Shown here one piece after another: positions 43,051 through 55,387 of a stretch of 64,000 nt of DNA. Within the stretch, counting starts at the first letter, position 1, and each line of letters starts with the position of its first letter. Both the position numbers and the translations under genes were made by a program. The stretch is from assembly GCF_016808095.1 (NCBI RefSeq), contig NC_068976.1, forward strand, positions 28,628,871 through 28,692,870. Direction: 5' to 3'. Source of the DNA: Vigna angularis (taxonomy: Eukaryota > Streptophyta > Magnoliopsida > Fabales > Fabaceae). The notes beneath the pieces are model-generated. The model was not told the origin of the DNA and did not search any database. It saw nothing but the letters and a program-made list of their open reading frames with translations.

Positions 43051-43794
43051 CTTTTAAATTTTCTTTTATCTTTTTTTTTTTCATTTTAAAACACTCTTAT
43101 TTCCTCTGCGATCATACTTTTTAAGATACCACACACACTATTTTCTAGGGATAATATTTATTGGATCATAAATATTAATACTTTTTCAAATTAAATTAAA
43201 ATAGCTTTCTCTTTTTATAAGTATCATGTCTTTGTCTTCCTTTTTTAGTGAAACTATGGTTGACACATTTTTTCGAAAAAAGTTCTCAGAAGAGCTTTTT
43301 GTTTTGTTTTGTTAATAGTATGGAATATTATTTATTTTAGAATATTATTTATTTTCATAAATTATAAATTAATCTCTCTGAAATAGTAACGAAAAATCGT
43401 ATTGATTAATAGATTTTGAAATGTAATAAAAACATTCAAGGAATTTTTTTTCTTCTAAATACTCTATTGGAAATCTAAAATATACTTTTGTGAACATATT
43501 TTATAAAAGTATCATGAAAAATAAGTTTTAGAACACTCTTTCCATTTTATATATTTGGGAGTTGAGAAAATAAAATGGATTCTAAAATGCAAGATATAAT
43601 GTTCTAGAAATTATTTTTTAAAAGACGTTCATGAAATTCCAAAAACATTAATAGAAAAATAATGTTTGGAGAAGTACTTTCCAAAACATTTAAACGAATC
43701 CAAAAATCAGTTCCAATATACATAGATAATCTTCTAAAAACGTATTTTCCATAACATTGTTTTCTCTCTTTCATTATTATTATGGAATGTACAT
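43051..43794. other. Intergenic AT-rich DNA
   Basis: No gene, element end or clear repeat seen. Confidence 0.45.
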
Positions 43795-44020
43795 GTTGAT
43801 GTAATATCCCATTCTTAATAGTAAAAAATAAAACGAAATATTACATTAAGATAATGGAATCACTAGATATAAAAAAAAAAAAACAAACCTACAAATAACA
43901 AGCTCTACACCTGCAGAATCATCTGACTTTTCAACTTTTTCATCCTCACCTCCTACTGGAACAACTAGAAAGACTGCGTCCCTAAGCTCACACCATTCAT
44001 GTATCATCGCAAAGAAAAAC

Positions 44021-44072
44021 AACATACAACATACAACATACAACATACAACATACAACATACAACATACAAC
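44021..44072. repeat. (ACAACAT)n microsatellite
   Basis: Seven perfect or near-perfect heptamer units of ACAACAT in the solo LTR. The minus-strand reading 'MLYVVCC' repeated is an artefact of this repeat. Confidence 0.95.
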
Positions 44073-44734
44073 ACAAAAGCAAGGGTAAGCTAGTTTAAAT
44101 AAAAGTTTAAGACATTATATTTATCATCTACACTACATACAATCACCCAATCATTCTCCAACCCAACACACTTTATGCATGACACCACAACTGTCCGGAC
44201 ATAGAATGATTAACGAGCTATGGCGGGTTGTGCACTTGTGGTGGCTTCTACTGCTTTGCAAAGCCATTGCCAATGGGTTTCACCCTACCACACTCACGAG
44301 GTTAGTTTGTACTGGGCCTTGAAGCATACTAGAATCCCCCAAGACTAAGACCTCCTACTACTCCTTACGACATGGATCAATCCTCTCTACTTGAGAATGA
44401 AGGACCATTGGAGTTTCAGGATAACCCCCAAGACTGAGCTCCCTGCAATCATTCTAAACATACTTGAACATCACCAAGAGGATTGACTTTGAAACACAAC
44501 ACAGGACACCACCATGTAACCTCTCCGTGAGGATCATGGAATTACGTCCATCAACCATACTTTCAATACATACTTAGCCTCAAGAATCAAATATTATGTA
44601 TTTCAATTCATATTACAATTCAATTCATACTCCACAACAAGTAGTATAAACCGATCATTCAAACATTCACATACATTTTACACACTTTAAGAAAACATAT
44701 AAAAACTTAGTTGAAAATCTAATATTTTCGCTTA

Positions 44735-44945
44735 GCGCATACCATTCGCTAAGCTAAAGTCTCCTGACAGCAAACCCACCACCATCACTCGTTGAGCGAA
44801 TCCATTCGCTCAGGGAATAAAACTAACAGTGCTCCCAGACCTCTGAAATTTTCTCAATGCACACCATTCGCTCAGCGAAAGTCCTCAAACAACAAACCAA
44901 ACTTTTGGCCTCTCGTTGAGTGAATCCACTCGCTCAGCGAGTCTG
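44735..44945. repeat. TTCGCTCAGCGA-type inverted words
   Basis: Seven or more copies of CGCTCAGCGA, CGTTGAGCGA, CGCTTAGCGC and variants, mostly paired around CATTCG or CCATTCGCTC spacers, inside the solo LTR. The core CGCTNAGCG is shared with the cluster at 27508-27640 in an LTR of a different family. Confidence 0.85.
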
Positions 44946-46307
44946 CATAATTCTGTGGCATGAAAACTGCAGAATTATCACCCCAAACTACCCTAGACCA
45001 ATTTGATATAATTTTTCCAACTTCTAACCTTCTTAGATTGTGTTATACACCCAAATATACTCTACCAAGTGTGTCTAAACTCTTCTAACATCAATCTAAA
45101 CAAGTAACCTCAAGATCTCACCTAAAAACTTACAAAAACTCAACTTACAAACCCAAATTGAATTCTACCATTTGTAGTACAATTCTAAGCAACTTATGGA
45201 CTCTAATAAGTCCCAAACAACTTACCAAAACCCTCCAAACTGACCTTATGCTCACAGAACCCCAAACTCAAGTTTTCACTAGTTCACTTCCTCAAAATTG
45301 AGTTTTAACACAAGTAGAACTCTACCTCATTACCATCACACCCTCCTAACTCAATTCTCTAACATTACCAAGGATTAAATACACCCAAACCAACTCATAC
45401 ACAATCCCAACTTCACCAAATCAATTCAGCAACCATTTCTCACCATTTCACTACATTAAACCTCCATTTTAGACCAAAGTAACCTATAACTAATATTAAC
45501 TCTTTCTTCCAATAATTTAATCATCTAGGTTCACTTCATCAACATCACATACAACAATAATAACAGCTCCATACAGATTCAACATAAATTTCAATTATTC
45601 ATCATTATAAAGTTAATCAATTTCACCACCATACCTCAACAATTACTAACACAAATCAATATTCACATTCAAACAGTTTAGTACTCACACACCTTCAATT
45701 TATATAGCATACATACATTTTAGAAACAATAACTAACTTCCCTTACCTCAACTCAACAACTCCAAAACCTCTAAACACTTCACAGATTTCTTGTGGCACA
45801 AGGAACTTCTAGAATACCTACAAATCACCGATTGATGAATGAAAACCAACCTTAGAACCACAAACGGACCAAGAAACCAAAAAGAGAGAGTCTTGATCCA
45901 TGCAAAATAGAAACGTCGTGCATGATCAAGAATCCTAGAATACTAAAGAAAAGGGTTTCTAACTTACTTGCTCTATACAACAAATTGATCGATTGGATTT
46001 GAAGACCTTGACGTCGTGGTCCTCTAGGCACTTCCTGATCGTCAAATAGATGACTTGAGATCAAGAAATCTTAGAGAGAAGGTAGAGAACTCTAGAAAAG
46101 TGGTTTCTAGAGAGATGGTATATTTTAAAAATAATGAAACTCGTTTATAACAAAACTATTTATAATAAAATCGTTTAATATTAAAACAATTGAGTCTCAC
46201 TCTTTTTAGACTACTATCACTTCTTAAAATTCCATTTTTAGGGGTTTTACAGTTGAACTACACTTTTATATTTTAAACATTTTGAAGAATAATATTTAGA
46301 GTAATTC

Positions 46308-46945
46308 ACTATAAGAAAAATTAATATTATCAATAATAAACAATTATTAATAATAATTAAAATTTATCAATAAATAAAAATCATCAACAATCACTATCAA
46401 AAAGAGGACGTTACCGAAGGTCAGAGTCCGTCAGAAACATCAAAAAATCGTTGGTAATGCATATTACTGACGGATTAGCGACGACCATTCTACCGTCGGT
46501 AAATCGTTTATCGCTAACTATTATCGACGACCTTTGCGGGCTGCTGATGTGGGATGGACTGATGTAGGCTGCTAAGGGACATCAAATGACGGGGAAGGTC
46601 GTGGCTGGGTAAGAAGGACGATGGAATGAATGTGAGAAGCTTCAGACAGTGCTCTCATGACCAAGGACTTGAAGTTTGTAAACTCGTTTCTTAATGTATT
46701 CTTCTCTCAAAACCCGATTCTCTTGGTCACGTTTTTGTAGTAGCTGTGTCAGGCGCTCGACGACCTCGTCAGCAGTGGTAATGGTTGAAGAAGAAGGTCG
46801 TCGATTAAATTTTACCGTCGAAAATTTACCGACAAAATTTCTTATATATAAATTTTACCGATGAAATTTCTATTTTAATGATATTTATCAACAAAAGAGT
46901 TTGTCGATTAAATTTGTTAATAAATCACAGTCTGTTTCATTTTCT
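46308..46945. mobile_element. CACTA-family fragments, nested and truncated
   Basis: Two CACTA-like starts, CACTATAAGAAAAATT (46308) and CACTATCAAAAAGAGG (46392), are followed by ACCGAAGG, TACTGACGGATTAGCGACG and TACCGTCGGTAAATCG, the subterminal words of the element at 31286. Near 46640-46790 the minus strand reads 'EVVERLTQLLQKRDQENRVL', like the C-terminus of a plant CACTA-associated ORF. Right ends were not found. Confidence 0.6.
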
Positions 46946-47133
46946 TTTTCCTCCCTCCTTCCTCTTTTTCCTTTGCTTTTCTATTTTCATGAATTATGCC
47001 ATCATTAGAGCATTGTTAGCTCCTAAACAATCATCACTTCAATCAGTTTATTTTGGAGAATGAAAATCACAAGGAACGATCATGTGAAGGAGGAAGAAAC
47101 CTAAACGATGTCAACCGTTCTTGGTAAGGTATG

Positions 47134-47754
47134 TGTATGGTAGAATATCTGAAGTCGAGCGGTTGTCAATTCTTTGGCTAGGATTAAACCAGCAATCAAG
47201 GCTTCATATTCTGCTTGGTTGTTGCTGGCTTGAAATCGGAATGTGATGGCTTGCTTGATGATTAGGCCATTTGGTCCTTCTAGCACAATACCAGCTCCCC
47301 CTCCTCTTTTGTCCGAGGATCCGTCCACGTTAAGGAGCCATATTGGCTCTGAGCTGTCAGGTATGGGTGTTAGTTCGGCTGCAAAGTCTGCCAGGTGCTG
47401 TCCTTTGATGGACCCTCGAGGTTCAAAACGTAGTCTGAACTCAGAAAGTTCTACTGACCATGAGACCATCCTTCCTGCCAGGTCGGGTTTTTTAAGGATC
47501 TTGGCGACTGGGTGATTAGTTCGGACGATCACTTGATGGCTCTGTAAATAAGGTCGAAGTCGACGTGACGCCGTGAGCAGGGCCAAGGCTACCTTTTCGA
47601 TTTGGGAATACCGCTCCTCCGCCCCTTGTAACGTTCTGCTGACAAAATATATCAACTTAAGGATGGGGGTCTCCTGTACCAAAGCGACACTTACAGCATG
47701 ATGGGATGCTGCGATGTACAGCTGCAAGTCGGATCCTGCTACCGATCGTGCCAT
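47134..47754 (-). pseudogene. Gypsy RNase H plus second (archaeal-type) RNase H
   Basis: The ORF at 47754 begins within the RT-linked RNase H ('ALLTASRRLRPYLQSHQVIV'), continues through a tether ('GQHLADFAAEL') and enters a second RNase H domain ('LLNVDGSSDKRGGGAGIVLE', 'SNNQAEYEALIAGL'). The open frame then runs into the inverse LTR-start sequence after 'LILAKE', so the second RNase H lacks its C-terminal half. The acidic residues Asp and Glu of the first two motifs are visible. Confidence 0.85.
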
Positions 47755-47814
47755 GATTGGAGGGCTGGTGAGAATGTGTTTAACAGTACCGAAGGCTTTT
47801 TCGCACTCATCGTC

Positions 47815-48459
47815 CTAGTGTCGGGTGGTGCCCTTCTTCATGTTCTTCAGGATAGGCCTGATGTGTTCGGCCAACTTCGGAATGAAGCGTGATAACGCTG
47901 TCATTCGGCCAACTAGACGTTGTACCTCTTTCAGGTTCTGTGGGCTCTGCATTTCCAGTATGGCCCTACATTTGTCCGGGTTGGCCTCGATTCCCCTGCA
48001 TGTTAGCATAAAACCCAAAAACTTCCCAGCCGGGACGTTAAAGGTACATTTAGATGGGTTAAGTCTCATGTTATATCGTCGTATCTGGAGGAAAACTTCC
48101 GTCAAATCTTTGAGATGCTGTTCCACAAATTGACTTCGGATGACCATATCATCTACGTAGACGTCCATGCATTTGCCGATTTGATGGTAGAAGACTTTGT
48201 CCATAAGGTGTTGGTAGGTGGCTCCTGCATTCTTTAGACCGAATGACATTACTTCATAACAGTAATTTGCGCGTTCGGTAATGAAGGTTGTTTTATTCTG
48301 ATCGGGTTCGTACATGGGGATTTGGTTGTACCCCGAATACGCATCAAGGAAGCTTAGTACAGTATGTCCTGAGGCCCCATCTACCAACCGATCAATGCTT
48401 GGAAGGGGATATGAATCTTTAGGGCAAGCTTTGTTAAGGTCGGTGAAGTCCACGCACAT
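47815..48459 (-). pseudogene. Gypsy reverse transcriptase
   Basis: Contains 'CVDFTDLNKACPKDSYPLP', 'LSFLDAYSGYNQIPM' with the first catalytic Asp, and 'YVDDM' with the catalytic pair, followed by the thumb ('FLGFMLTCRGIEANPDKC'). The frame is broken from protease upstream and RNase H downstream, by a stop near 47815 and by loss of frame between 48559 and 48459. Confidence 0.9.
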
Positions 48460-48558
48460 TCTTCATTGGCCGTTCGGCTTTTTGACCATGACCACGTTCG
48501 ACAACCACGTCGTGTAAGTTACTTCTCTGATAAATCGGGCGTTCATCAATTTGTTCAC

Positions 48559-49452
48559 TTATGTTTGTATGGCCTCTCGTTTTTCTTCCCCGAATCGCCG
48601 TTTCTTTTGAGCAACCAGACATGCTTCCTTGAAGATTGACAGCTTATGTGTCATTACTCCCGGATGGATCCCCGGCATATCTGCGGCCACCCACGCAAAT
48701 AGGTCGGCGTTGGGTTTTAGTATCTTTGTTAGATCATGTTCATCGTACGGCTCCAAGCTTCCACCGATGGCTGTGGTTTTCGATGCGTCTGCTCCCAGCT
48801 GGAATGTTTTGACGTCACCTTGTGGATGGAGACGCTCGTCTATATTGGTTCTGGGATCCAAGTCAATCGCAGCTGTTTCGGCTCCTCTGTCTCTTCTTGG
48901 TGGCATGAAACGTGTGACCTTTAAACCGGCAACGTAACATTGTCGAGCCGTTCGCTGATCGGCCCTTACCGTACACACGGTGCCTCTCTCTGTTGGGAAC
49001 TTCATAGCTAGATGAGGGGTGGATACGATGGCTTCGAAAGCGTTCAAGCAGGGTCGTCCTAGTAAGGCGTTATATGAAGTATTTGCCTCTACCAGTAAGA
49101 ACCTGACGCTTAGCTCTCTTGCCTCCCTGCCTGTTTCGAGTCGAGTTCTTAGGTCGAGGTATCCCCGAGTGTCAACTCTTTCCCCGGCGAAGCCTACAAT
49201 CTGCTTGTTGAAAGGGGCTATCAGGTCTTCGGATAAATCCATTTTCAAGAATGTGGTCCAGTACAAGATATTGACTGAGCTGCCTTGATCGATGAGCACT
49301 TTCCTGACATCGTAACGGGCTATCTCGGCAGTGATGACCATGGGGTCATCGTGATCAGGGTTAGGATCGTGGAAGTCTGCATAGGTAAAAGTGATGTTGG
49401 GCATGGATCGAGGTTGTCGATCTACCATGTGCACCGCTTTTAAATTTCTCAA
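48559..49452 (-). pseudogene. Gypsy aspartic protease region
   Basis: An open frame of 297 codons with the protease core 'RKVLIDQGSSVNILYW' (Asp, then Gln-Gly-Ser-Ser; Gln replaces the more usual Thr/Ser) and 'SYNALLGRPCLNAFEAI'. The C-terminal part ('FAWVAADMPGIHPGVMTHKL') leads into reverse transcriptase, where the frame breaks. Confidence 0.88.
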
Positions 49453-49989
49453 GTGTCTTTTCCGGGCGGAGGATGATGCTCCTCCTCGTACGAAGCCTCC
49501 GGATATGGTGTTGATTCGTCCTCGGACCGACCTCTCTCTTTCTGGGTGTCGGGGTTGGCTCCGGGATCGTCGTCTTCGTCGGTCATCCCTGTGAGGCGAT
49601 CGTTCGGGACTTCTCCGCGAGGTTTCCTTCCTGCTAGGGGTTGCTGCCCTGGTGGATGTTCTCTCCTTTATGTATTTTTGGAGGTACCCTGTACGGATGA
49701 GTCTTTCTATCTCATGTCTTACTATGTTACACTCTTCGGTGTCATGGCCAAGGTTTAGATGAAGACGACATGCTTTACTTCCATCAGCATTCTTTGGAGT
49801 GGCCTTCTGCCGAACGGTGAGGAGTTCTGCGTGCAGCGCCTCTTCGAGTACCTTTGCTCTGGGCGTGTTGAGGGAAGTATAACGATCGTATTTGGGTGTC
49901 CACCCCGACTCCTTTCGAGGAGGTCTGTCAGCTTTATAGTCGTTGGACGACCGCTTCGTATCTTTCTTGGTACCATTGTTAGGATTTTC

Positions 49990-50520
49990 TTATTGTTGCC
50001 TTTTTCTGGAGTTTCTGAGGTCCTCAATGCGTATGAATTTCGCGATCGTTGCCTGGAGTTCTTCCACTGACTTTGGAGGATCTGCATACAACTGTTCAAC
50101 GAAATACCCTGACCTTAAACACGAAGGTAGATTGTTTATTATAAACATGTGATTCACGTCTTTTACGCGTCTGGCCGTCTCATTATATCTCTGCGTGAAA
50201 GCTTTCAAGGTTTCATCTTTCTCCTGTTTAGTGTTTACGAGCTCAGCCGGAGTCATCTCCGGTCTTCTGTTGGTAGCATACTATTTTCGAAAAAGAGTTT
50301 CTACGGTAGCGAAGCAATCCACTAAATTTTGAGGGAGGGTGTGATACCACTCTAGTGCCTCATCTTTCAGGGATAACGAAAAAGCTCGGCAAATGACTCG
50401 ATCATTATCTGTGTAGAATGCCATGGCGTCTATAAAGTTGCGGAGATGATTGTCTGGGTCTGCTGAGCCATCGTATCTTTCTAACGTTGGAGGGGGTTTT
50501 CCTGGCATATTAGCTTGCAT
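49990..50520 (-). pseudogene. Gypsy gag
   Basis: Gag of the retrotransposon-gag family: 'ERYDGSADPDNHLRNFIDAM', 'DEALEWYHTLPQNLVDCFAT', a stop near 50281, then 'QEKDETLKAFTQRYNETARR' and 'YADPPKSVEELQATIAKFIR'. The region to 49750 is further gag in shifted frames. A zinc knuckle is not clearly preserved. Confidence 0.85.
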
Positions 50521-50838
50521 GATGGCTTTCGTAAATGGAAGTAGGTTGGTAAGCCGCAGAGAAGTGGGCCCCTTCCTTCCTCCTCCGACAGGTTCGGATG
50601 GTCCTCCATAGTGGCTTCCTTCATTATCGTCCTGTCTGTTGGAGGCCGATATCTCCGGCGGAGGTCGTTACGCTCTCAGCGCCGCAAGTTCCTCTGTTTG
50701 TTTACGCTGAATTTCCTGTTGTTCTTGTATAGTCTTTGCCTGGGCCTCTATCTGTGCCTGAAGCTGCTTGATCAAGTCTCGAGTGTTATTCTCTTCCATG
50801 GCTCCTGTGGTCTTCCTTGGGTACGCTAAATCTCGGGC

Positions 50839-50857
50839 CCCACGGTGGGTGCCAAAA
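50839..50857 (-). other. Gypsy primer-binding site region
   Basis: On the minus strand the LTR end ...CCAAAACA is followed by TTTTGGCACCCACCGTGGGG. This is the usual primer-binding site of Tat-lineage plant Gypsy elements, normally GGCGCCCACCGTGGGGC, with one G-to-A change. Confidence 0.8.
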
Positions 50858-51633
50858 TGTTTTGGTATAGTTGTTGGGGCCGAGACGCGAACCTGATCAA
50901 CGACGTCTTCACCTTCTCACAATGCAGTTATCCTTATATCTTCCAGTTGCACAGGGCTCTTTGGGGAGAATGGAGTGGGTAGCTGCGAAGGCACTCTGAC
51001 GCTCAAGTCAGAAAAAGGGAATGACCAAACCTTTTGGTTCAATAATCAAATTAATATTTTGTATCTCTTTTTTCAATTATCAAAACGTACCTCTTTCCTT
51101 TAGGTTTCTCGTATTTAACCTAAAAGTAAGATGAACCGTTTACCTAAAAATCTGGTTAGTTGGATAATCCAGTCACTTGATCGTGATCCTCGTCTTTGAT
51201 ACTTGGTTGGTTAGTTCTGTAACTTGCGCTTTCATGGTTAGACACTTGTAATCGCTTCTTCCTTAGTTTACCCGGGTTAATTGACCCAGTCTGAATAAAG
51301 CTGACCGAGCGTCTGTTGACTCTTAGCTTGACTGAGTTAATTTGACCCGTGTTGGTTGTTTGGTTTAAGTAACGAACGATCGCTATTAAGACGATCGATA
51401 TTAGGGGTGACATTGACGAACGTATGGCATGACGATTGTCTTGCTGGCATTATCTTTTACGATATCGCGATCGTTTTGTTTAGGAGGTTGACGATCGTTC
51501 GAAAGTGATCGTTTGACTATTCATTAATACCTGGCCTGTTTACTATTGCTAGCCGTCCGGATAAAGACGATCGTTCAGTCGGTCATTTGGTTTATTGTTG
51601 ACAACCGCTCGACTTCAGATATTCTACCATACA
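50858..51633 (-). repeat. Gypsy 5' LTR, 776 bp
   Basis: On the minus strand from TGTATGGTAGAATATC to ...TATACCAAAACA, next to the primer-binding site. The 5' border is set by the point where the 36-bp inverse copy at 47134 stops matching. No TSD is visible (GTATG against CATTA on the respective flanks). Confidence 0.65.
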
Positions 51634-51764
51634 TAATGCCCCGAGTCTGAGTTAACCAACGCAGTTTAAGCGTGCGAGTTAACTATAGGATTTGTTAACC
51701 AACTCGGTTTGGCCGAAAATTTAGCATTCCTTTTACCTATAGATTTTATAGTCACTAGTGCAGT

Positions 51765-52240
51765 AAGCCTTTAAGTTGGCAAATGTCTATCCTAGAGCAT
51801 GTGGTGCCCGTGTCGGTTGCTATGATGCAAGTTACGGTGATATTGTGGTATTTTCATCGCATCCACCTTTGCTTTCTAAAATGAAAAAAAAAAAAAACAA
51901 AACTTGATCATATGCCCTCATGGCTTGCCTGTTTTTTTTTTTTAATCAGTACAAATAATATCAACGAAACTTGAATCGAATTAATATAAATAATTAATAT
52001 TTTATTTAATAAAAAATAATAAATTTATAGATTTGTTTATATTACGTTTATTTTTTTATTAAGTGAGAGGCTCAATTATAACTTCATAAATTCTTAAAAT
52101 TCTTAAAATATAATGCTTTCAATTGACATTTACACGTGAGAGTTTCATGAACTATATTTCAGTGCCAACATATCACTACTTTCAACATACCTAAGTTTGG
52201 TTTATGCCAGAGGCATATGAAATCGCACGAATTATTTCAT
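51765..52240. repeat. Dispersed duplicate block B, copy 2
   Basis: Matches 29850-30310 in the same orientation, for example AAGTTGGCAAATGTCTATCC and TTTATGCCAGAGGCATATGA. It begins about 130 bp to the right of the Gypsy LTR. Confidence 0.85.
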
Positions 52241-52650
52241 ACGAAATAAAGTTTCGTTGATAACATATCACACTCTCCAACATTGTTTCTATACATATTC
52301 CTTCTTAAAATGTTGTGATAAAAAATGTTTAAGCACCACTTGATAATCATTTGAAAATTTATATAAATATAAAAGCGTTATTAAAAAATGTAAATTTTGT
52401 ATTTATAAAAAAATAAAAAATACTAAAAAATAGTGCCAAATAGATGTAAAATAGTTTTGGATATCAAAATATCAATGTCTAAATTTTAAAAAAAAATTAT
52501 TACTCCTGAAATTTACGTACTCAATTCTTACAAAATTTAAGTGTGAAAAATTTTCTGTAAAATTCTAATATATAGTGCACTACAATAAGGTGAGGTGCTC
52601 ACTGTACATATTTCCAATGTGAAAGTAAAAAATTACATTTGTGTTTATTG
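52241..52650. other. Intergenic AT-rich DNA
   Basis: No feature I can support. Confidence 0.4.
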
Positions 52651-53280
52651 TGATAACCACCAAAATTTTGTAATTTTTGAGATATATTATCTTTATTTTA
52701 TATTTATTTTTTGTTTTTAATTAGTTTATTATTACTTTTATTTGTATTTTAGGTTTAACTTATATTTCTTTTATTATAAATACAGGACTTTATGTGTATA
52801 TTCAACACAAGAGAGATTAATTTCATACATAATTTTTACTATATTCAACATGGTATCTAGAGCCTAAGGTTCTTTTGAGGAAAATTTTTGTTGTCTATGC
52901 TACTACACCCATCGTTGCCCACTGCATTGCTATCCATTGGTGTCGGTGACGCCATCGTCTACTGCTGCCACTACTAGAGTTCTAGTTTCGACCAACGATC
53001 ACATGTTTTTTATCATCTCGACCAGAGGACCATCATGCCATCAATGACGCCTTCATCAAAATTCCTATGCGCTCTCAATGCCTTTTGAAATTGTGGATTT
53101 GCTCCATTTTTCGCGTGCATGGTGGCATGTCTAGTAGTAATTTAGAGCGTAGAGGTCGCTCGTTTTCCTCTTTCAGGTTCATCGTGTGTTGTCACACGTC
53201 CCGTCGCTTCTTAGACAACTATTCAAAGCAGCGATGTTGCTCTTTTTCCTTTTTGAGGTGCCTTAATTGAAAAATCCTGG
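52651..53280 (+). mobile_element. Copia-like 5' LTR, PBS and decayed leader
   Basis: A 200-bp segment from TGATAACCACC to ...TATATTCAACA is followed at once by TGGTATCTAGAGCC, close to the Copia primer-binding site TGGTATCAGAGC. The following 400 bp are GC-richer ('CATCGTTGCCCACTGC...') and coding-like, but full of stops, and give no recognisable gag. The downstream LTR was not found. Confidence 0.6.
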
Positions 53281-53489
53281 ATTTTTAGACACTGTACGAG
53301 TTATCTGTAATGCCTCATTATTATGCTCTCAGGCTATAGTGCCCTTGGTAATATCTTGACAATCAATCCTTGTTTGTAAGATTCTCATCATGTACTTGAT
53401 AGATCCATGCATTCACGGTCACAACAAGTTAATTAACATTCTTTAATAGCATAAACACATAAATATTGTATGGTTACATACACTAAAAT

Positions 53490-54640
53490 GTCATCGGAAC
53501 ATGACGTCGAAGTTGAAGTACAAGACTAGGTCGGTTATCCTAAACAGCAAAAATAACATAAGGATATGATACCCTTCTGAATCATTGGAGGTATCTTTCC
53601 ACAAATGCAGATGGAGATGATGTCGGTGTGACATTCACATACGTCCTCAGCAAAGTGCAACTAAACCATCAATATTTGTTATGTCAACCTCTTGAATAGT
53701 GTTTGGCGACTATAGATCCATTGATCATATCCAAATTGTCTTAACACGCATTCAGAAAGATGTTAGTGTATAATCATACCAACTCTAATCCATCCACAAG
53801 ACGTAATGATGGTCAAATGTATACGATTAATCCAATGTGATTCATATGGGTTCAGATCACGTCATCATATGTCAGTCCATCCAAATGTGCATTGACCTTT
53901 AGTGTGCTAGAATTTTATCTCCCTATCACCCAACGTGCAACATGAGGTTTATCTTCATCATAACTAGGCAACAAATACCTTTTTCCCATCGCATGGAAGT
54001 GCTTATAATTCAACTGTATAAAAAATTAATTAAAGGTTAGTGAGTAATGAAAGAATAAAGGAAAGTAAGTGCAAGATATATGTGTACTTGTAAAAGATTC
54101 AGATATCCAGCTAATTACTTTTTCTCAACAAAGTTGGCATCTTTAAGCTGCTCGTACAAGTAGGTCAGAGCAACAACTCTCCAAACATATTTGTCACATG
54201 ACTGCAAGTCTTTGAATAACAACAAGTAGGATACACGGATCAAGGTGACACTCGTATCTATAAAAGTAGTGCATCCAACTAAATGTAATAAGTAGGCTCA
54301 TGCAGCGCACTCCCATAGTTGGTTCTCACAATAATTATTATATATGTCTCTCAACCAGATTAGCCTAGCTTGGGGACCACGACATTGTCTCAGCTTAGAT
54401 GTATTCCTCACGCGGTCCACGCCCAATAATAGGTCTATGATAACACACTTAACTACTTCAAAGTCTAAGACTTCCTTTGAATATAATTGTCACACTATAA
54501 GTAGATATAGCAAGGTGGACATGTCATCTAGTGTGAGGTCATCTCACCAACCGAAACATGAAAATTGTTTGTCTCTCTATTCCATCTCTCAACGAATGTC
54601 AATATCAAACCCTTATTAAATTCAATTAACTCATTAGCCA
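53490..54640 (-). pseudogene. Plant mobile domain (MAIN-like) pseudogene
   Basis: Minus-strand pieces, from high to low coordinate: 'LTLDDMSTLLYL' (about 54525), 'VLDFEVVKCVIIDLLLGVDR' and 'QARLIWLRDIYNNYCENQLW' (54470-54320), 'TLIRVSYLLLFKDLQSCDKY' (54250-54195), then after a gap 'PSYDEDKPHVARW' (53970-53930) and 'HLSECVLRQFGYDQW' (53755-53710). This order is that of the plant mobile domain found in transposon-derived genes. Stops and frameshifts show it is dead. No element ends were identified. Confidence 0.75.
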
Positions 54641-54829
54641 TCAAAATTCAAAAACAAAATTCAACTAAATTACTAATTCTTGTGAAGAACTCAGCCCGAT
54701 ATGCACATTATGCTCTTATCATATCTATAACAAACAAATTCATAAATTATAAAAACACCAAATACAAATAAAAAATATAAAAACACCAAAAGAATTAAAA
54801 AGGAATATAAATATGCACTCACCAGATTT

Positions 54830-55100
54830 TAAAATTCAGTTTAGCTCTTCGCCGAATTTCAAAATTCTAGAAAATCTTTAACTGAATTTTCAAATTTGGA
54901 AAAACCATTAACTGGATATCAAAATCTGTCGAGCCTTCACCAAAATTCGAATCGAAATTTGGTTAAAAACTTCACCAAATTTTAAATTCGGTTCTAAATA
55001 TGATTGACAACTTAAATTCGATAAATCTTTAACTAGATTTCAAAATTTAATGTAAATCATAATTAAATTTTAAAAATCGGTTAATCTTATTTTTCTAAAT
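54830..55100. repeat. Degenerate CAAAATTC/GAATTT array
   Basis: Words such as CACCAAATTTTAAATTCGGT, AACTGAATTTTCAAATTTGG and GCCGAATTTCAAAATTCTAG recur every 30-40 bp, like a diverged relative of the array at 600-1290. Confidence 0.5.
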
Positions 55101-55387
55101 CACACATCCCATTTTTATGTGCATATTAACTACTGAATTTTAAATAATGCAAATCAATAAATTTGAAGAAAAAGGAAATGGATTATGTATATGTGGTGTC
55201 CAGTATGTATGGATGAATAACGAAGGTTGGTTTATGTAGTGACAAAAACGAGTGAAAGTGGATGAAGAGGGATGGATTAATTATAGAAGAAAAAAAAATA
55301 TTCTTATCAAAAAAGTACTTTTATCATTAATTTAAAATTTAAGGTGAAAAAAAAAAGTTTAGAGGTGGATGAAGAAGCTTCCGTCTG

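Larger units (their letters stand above)
43800..46251. mobile_element. Solo LTR of about 2.45 kb
   Basis: It starts TGTAATATCCCATTC and ends TTTAGGGGTTTTACA, with the exact 5-bp TSD GTTGA (43795-43799, 46252-46256). Ends of the form TGTAAYAYCCC...TTTTACA are characteristic of large Gypsy (Tekay/Del-type) LTRs as I know them. There are no coding domains, PBS or second LTR, so it is most likely a solo LTR left by recombination. The only open stretches are low-complexity. Confidence 0.8.
47134..51633 (-). mobile_element. Truncated Tat-lineage Ty3/Gypsy retrotransposon
   Basis: In transcription order on the minus strand: 5' LTR (51633-50858), primer-binding site TTGGCACCCACCGTGGGGC, gag, aspartic protease, reverse transcriptase, RNase H and a second RNase H. 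The dual RNase H and this PBS type mark the Tat/Retand/Ogre group. Integrase and the 3' LTR are missing. The left end is a 36-bp inverse copy of the LTR start (47134-47169 against 51598-51633). Several stops and frameshifts interrupt the polyprotein, so it cannot move. Confidence 0.88.

Noticed and set aside
48629..50152. Plus-strand ORFs of 60-103 codons across the Gypsy element
   Set aside because: They lie opposite the protease and gag frames, which have clear motifs, and show none of their own.
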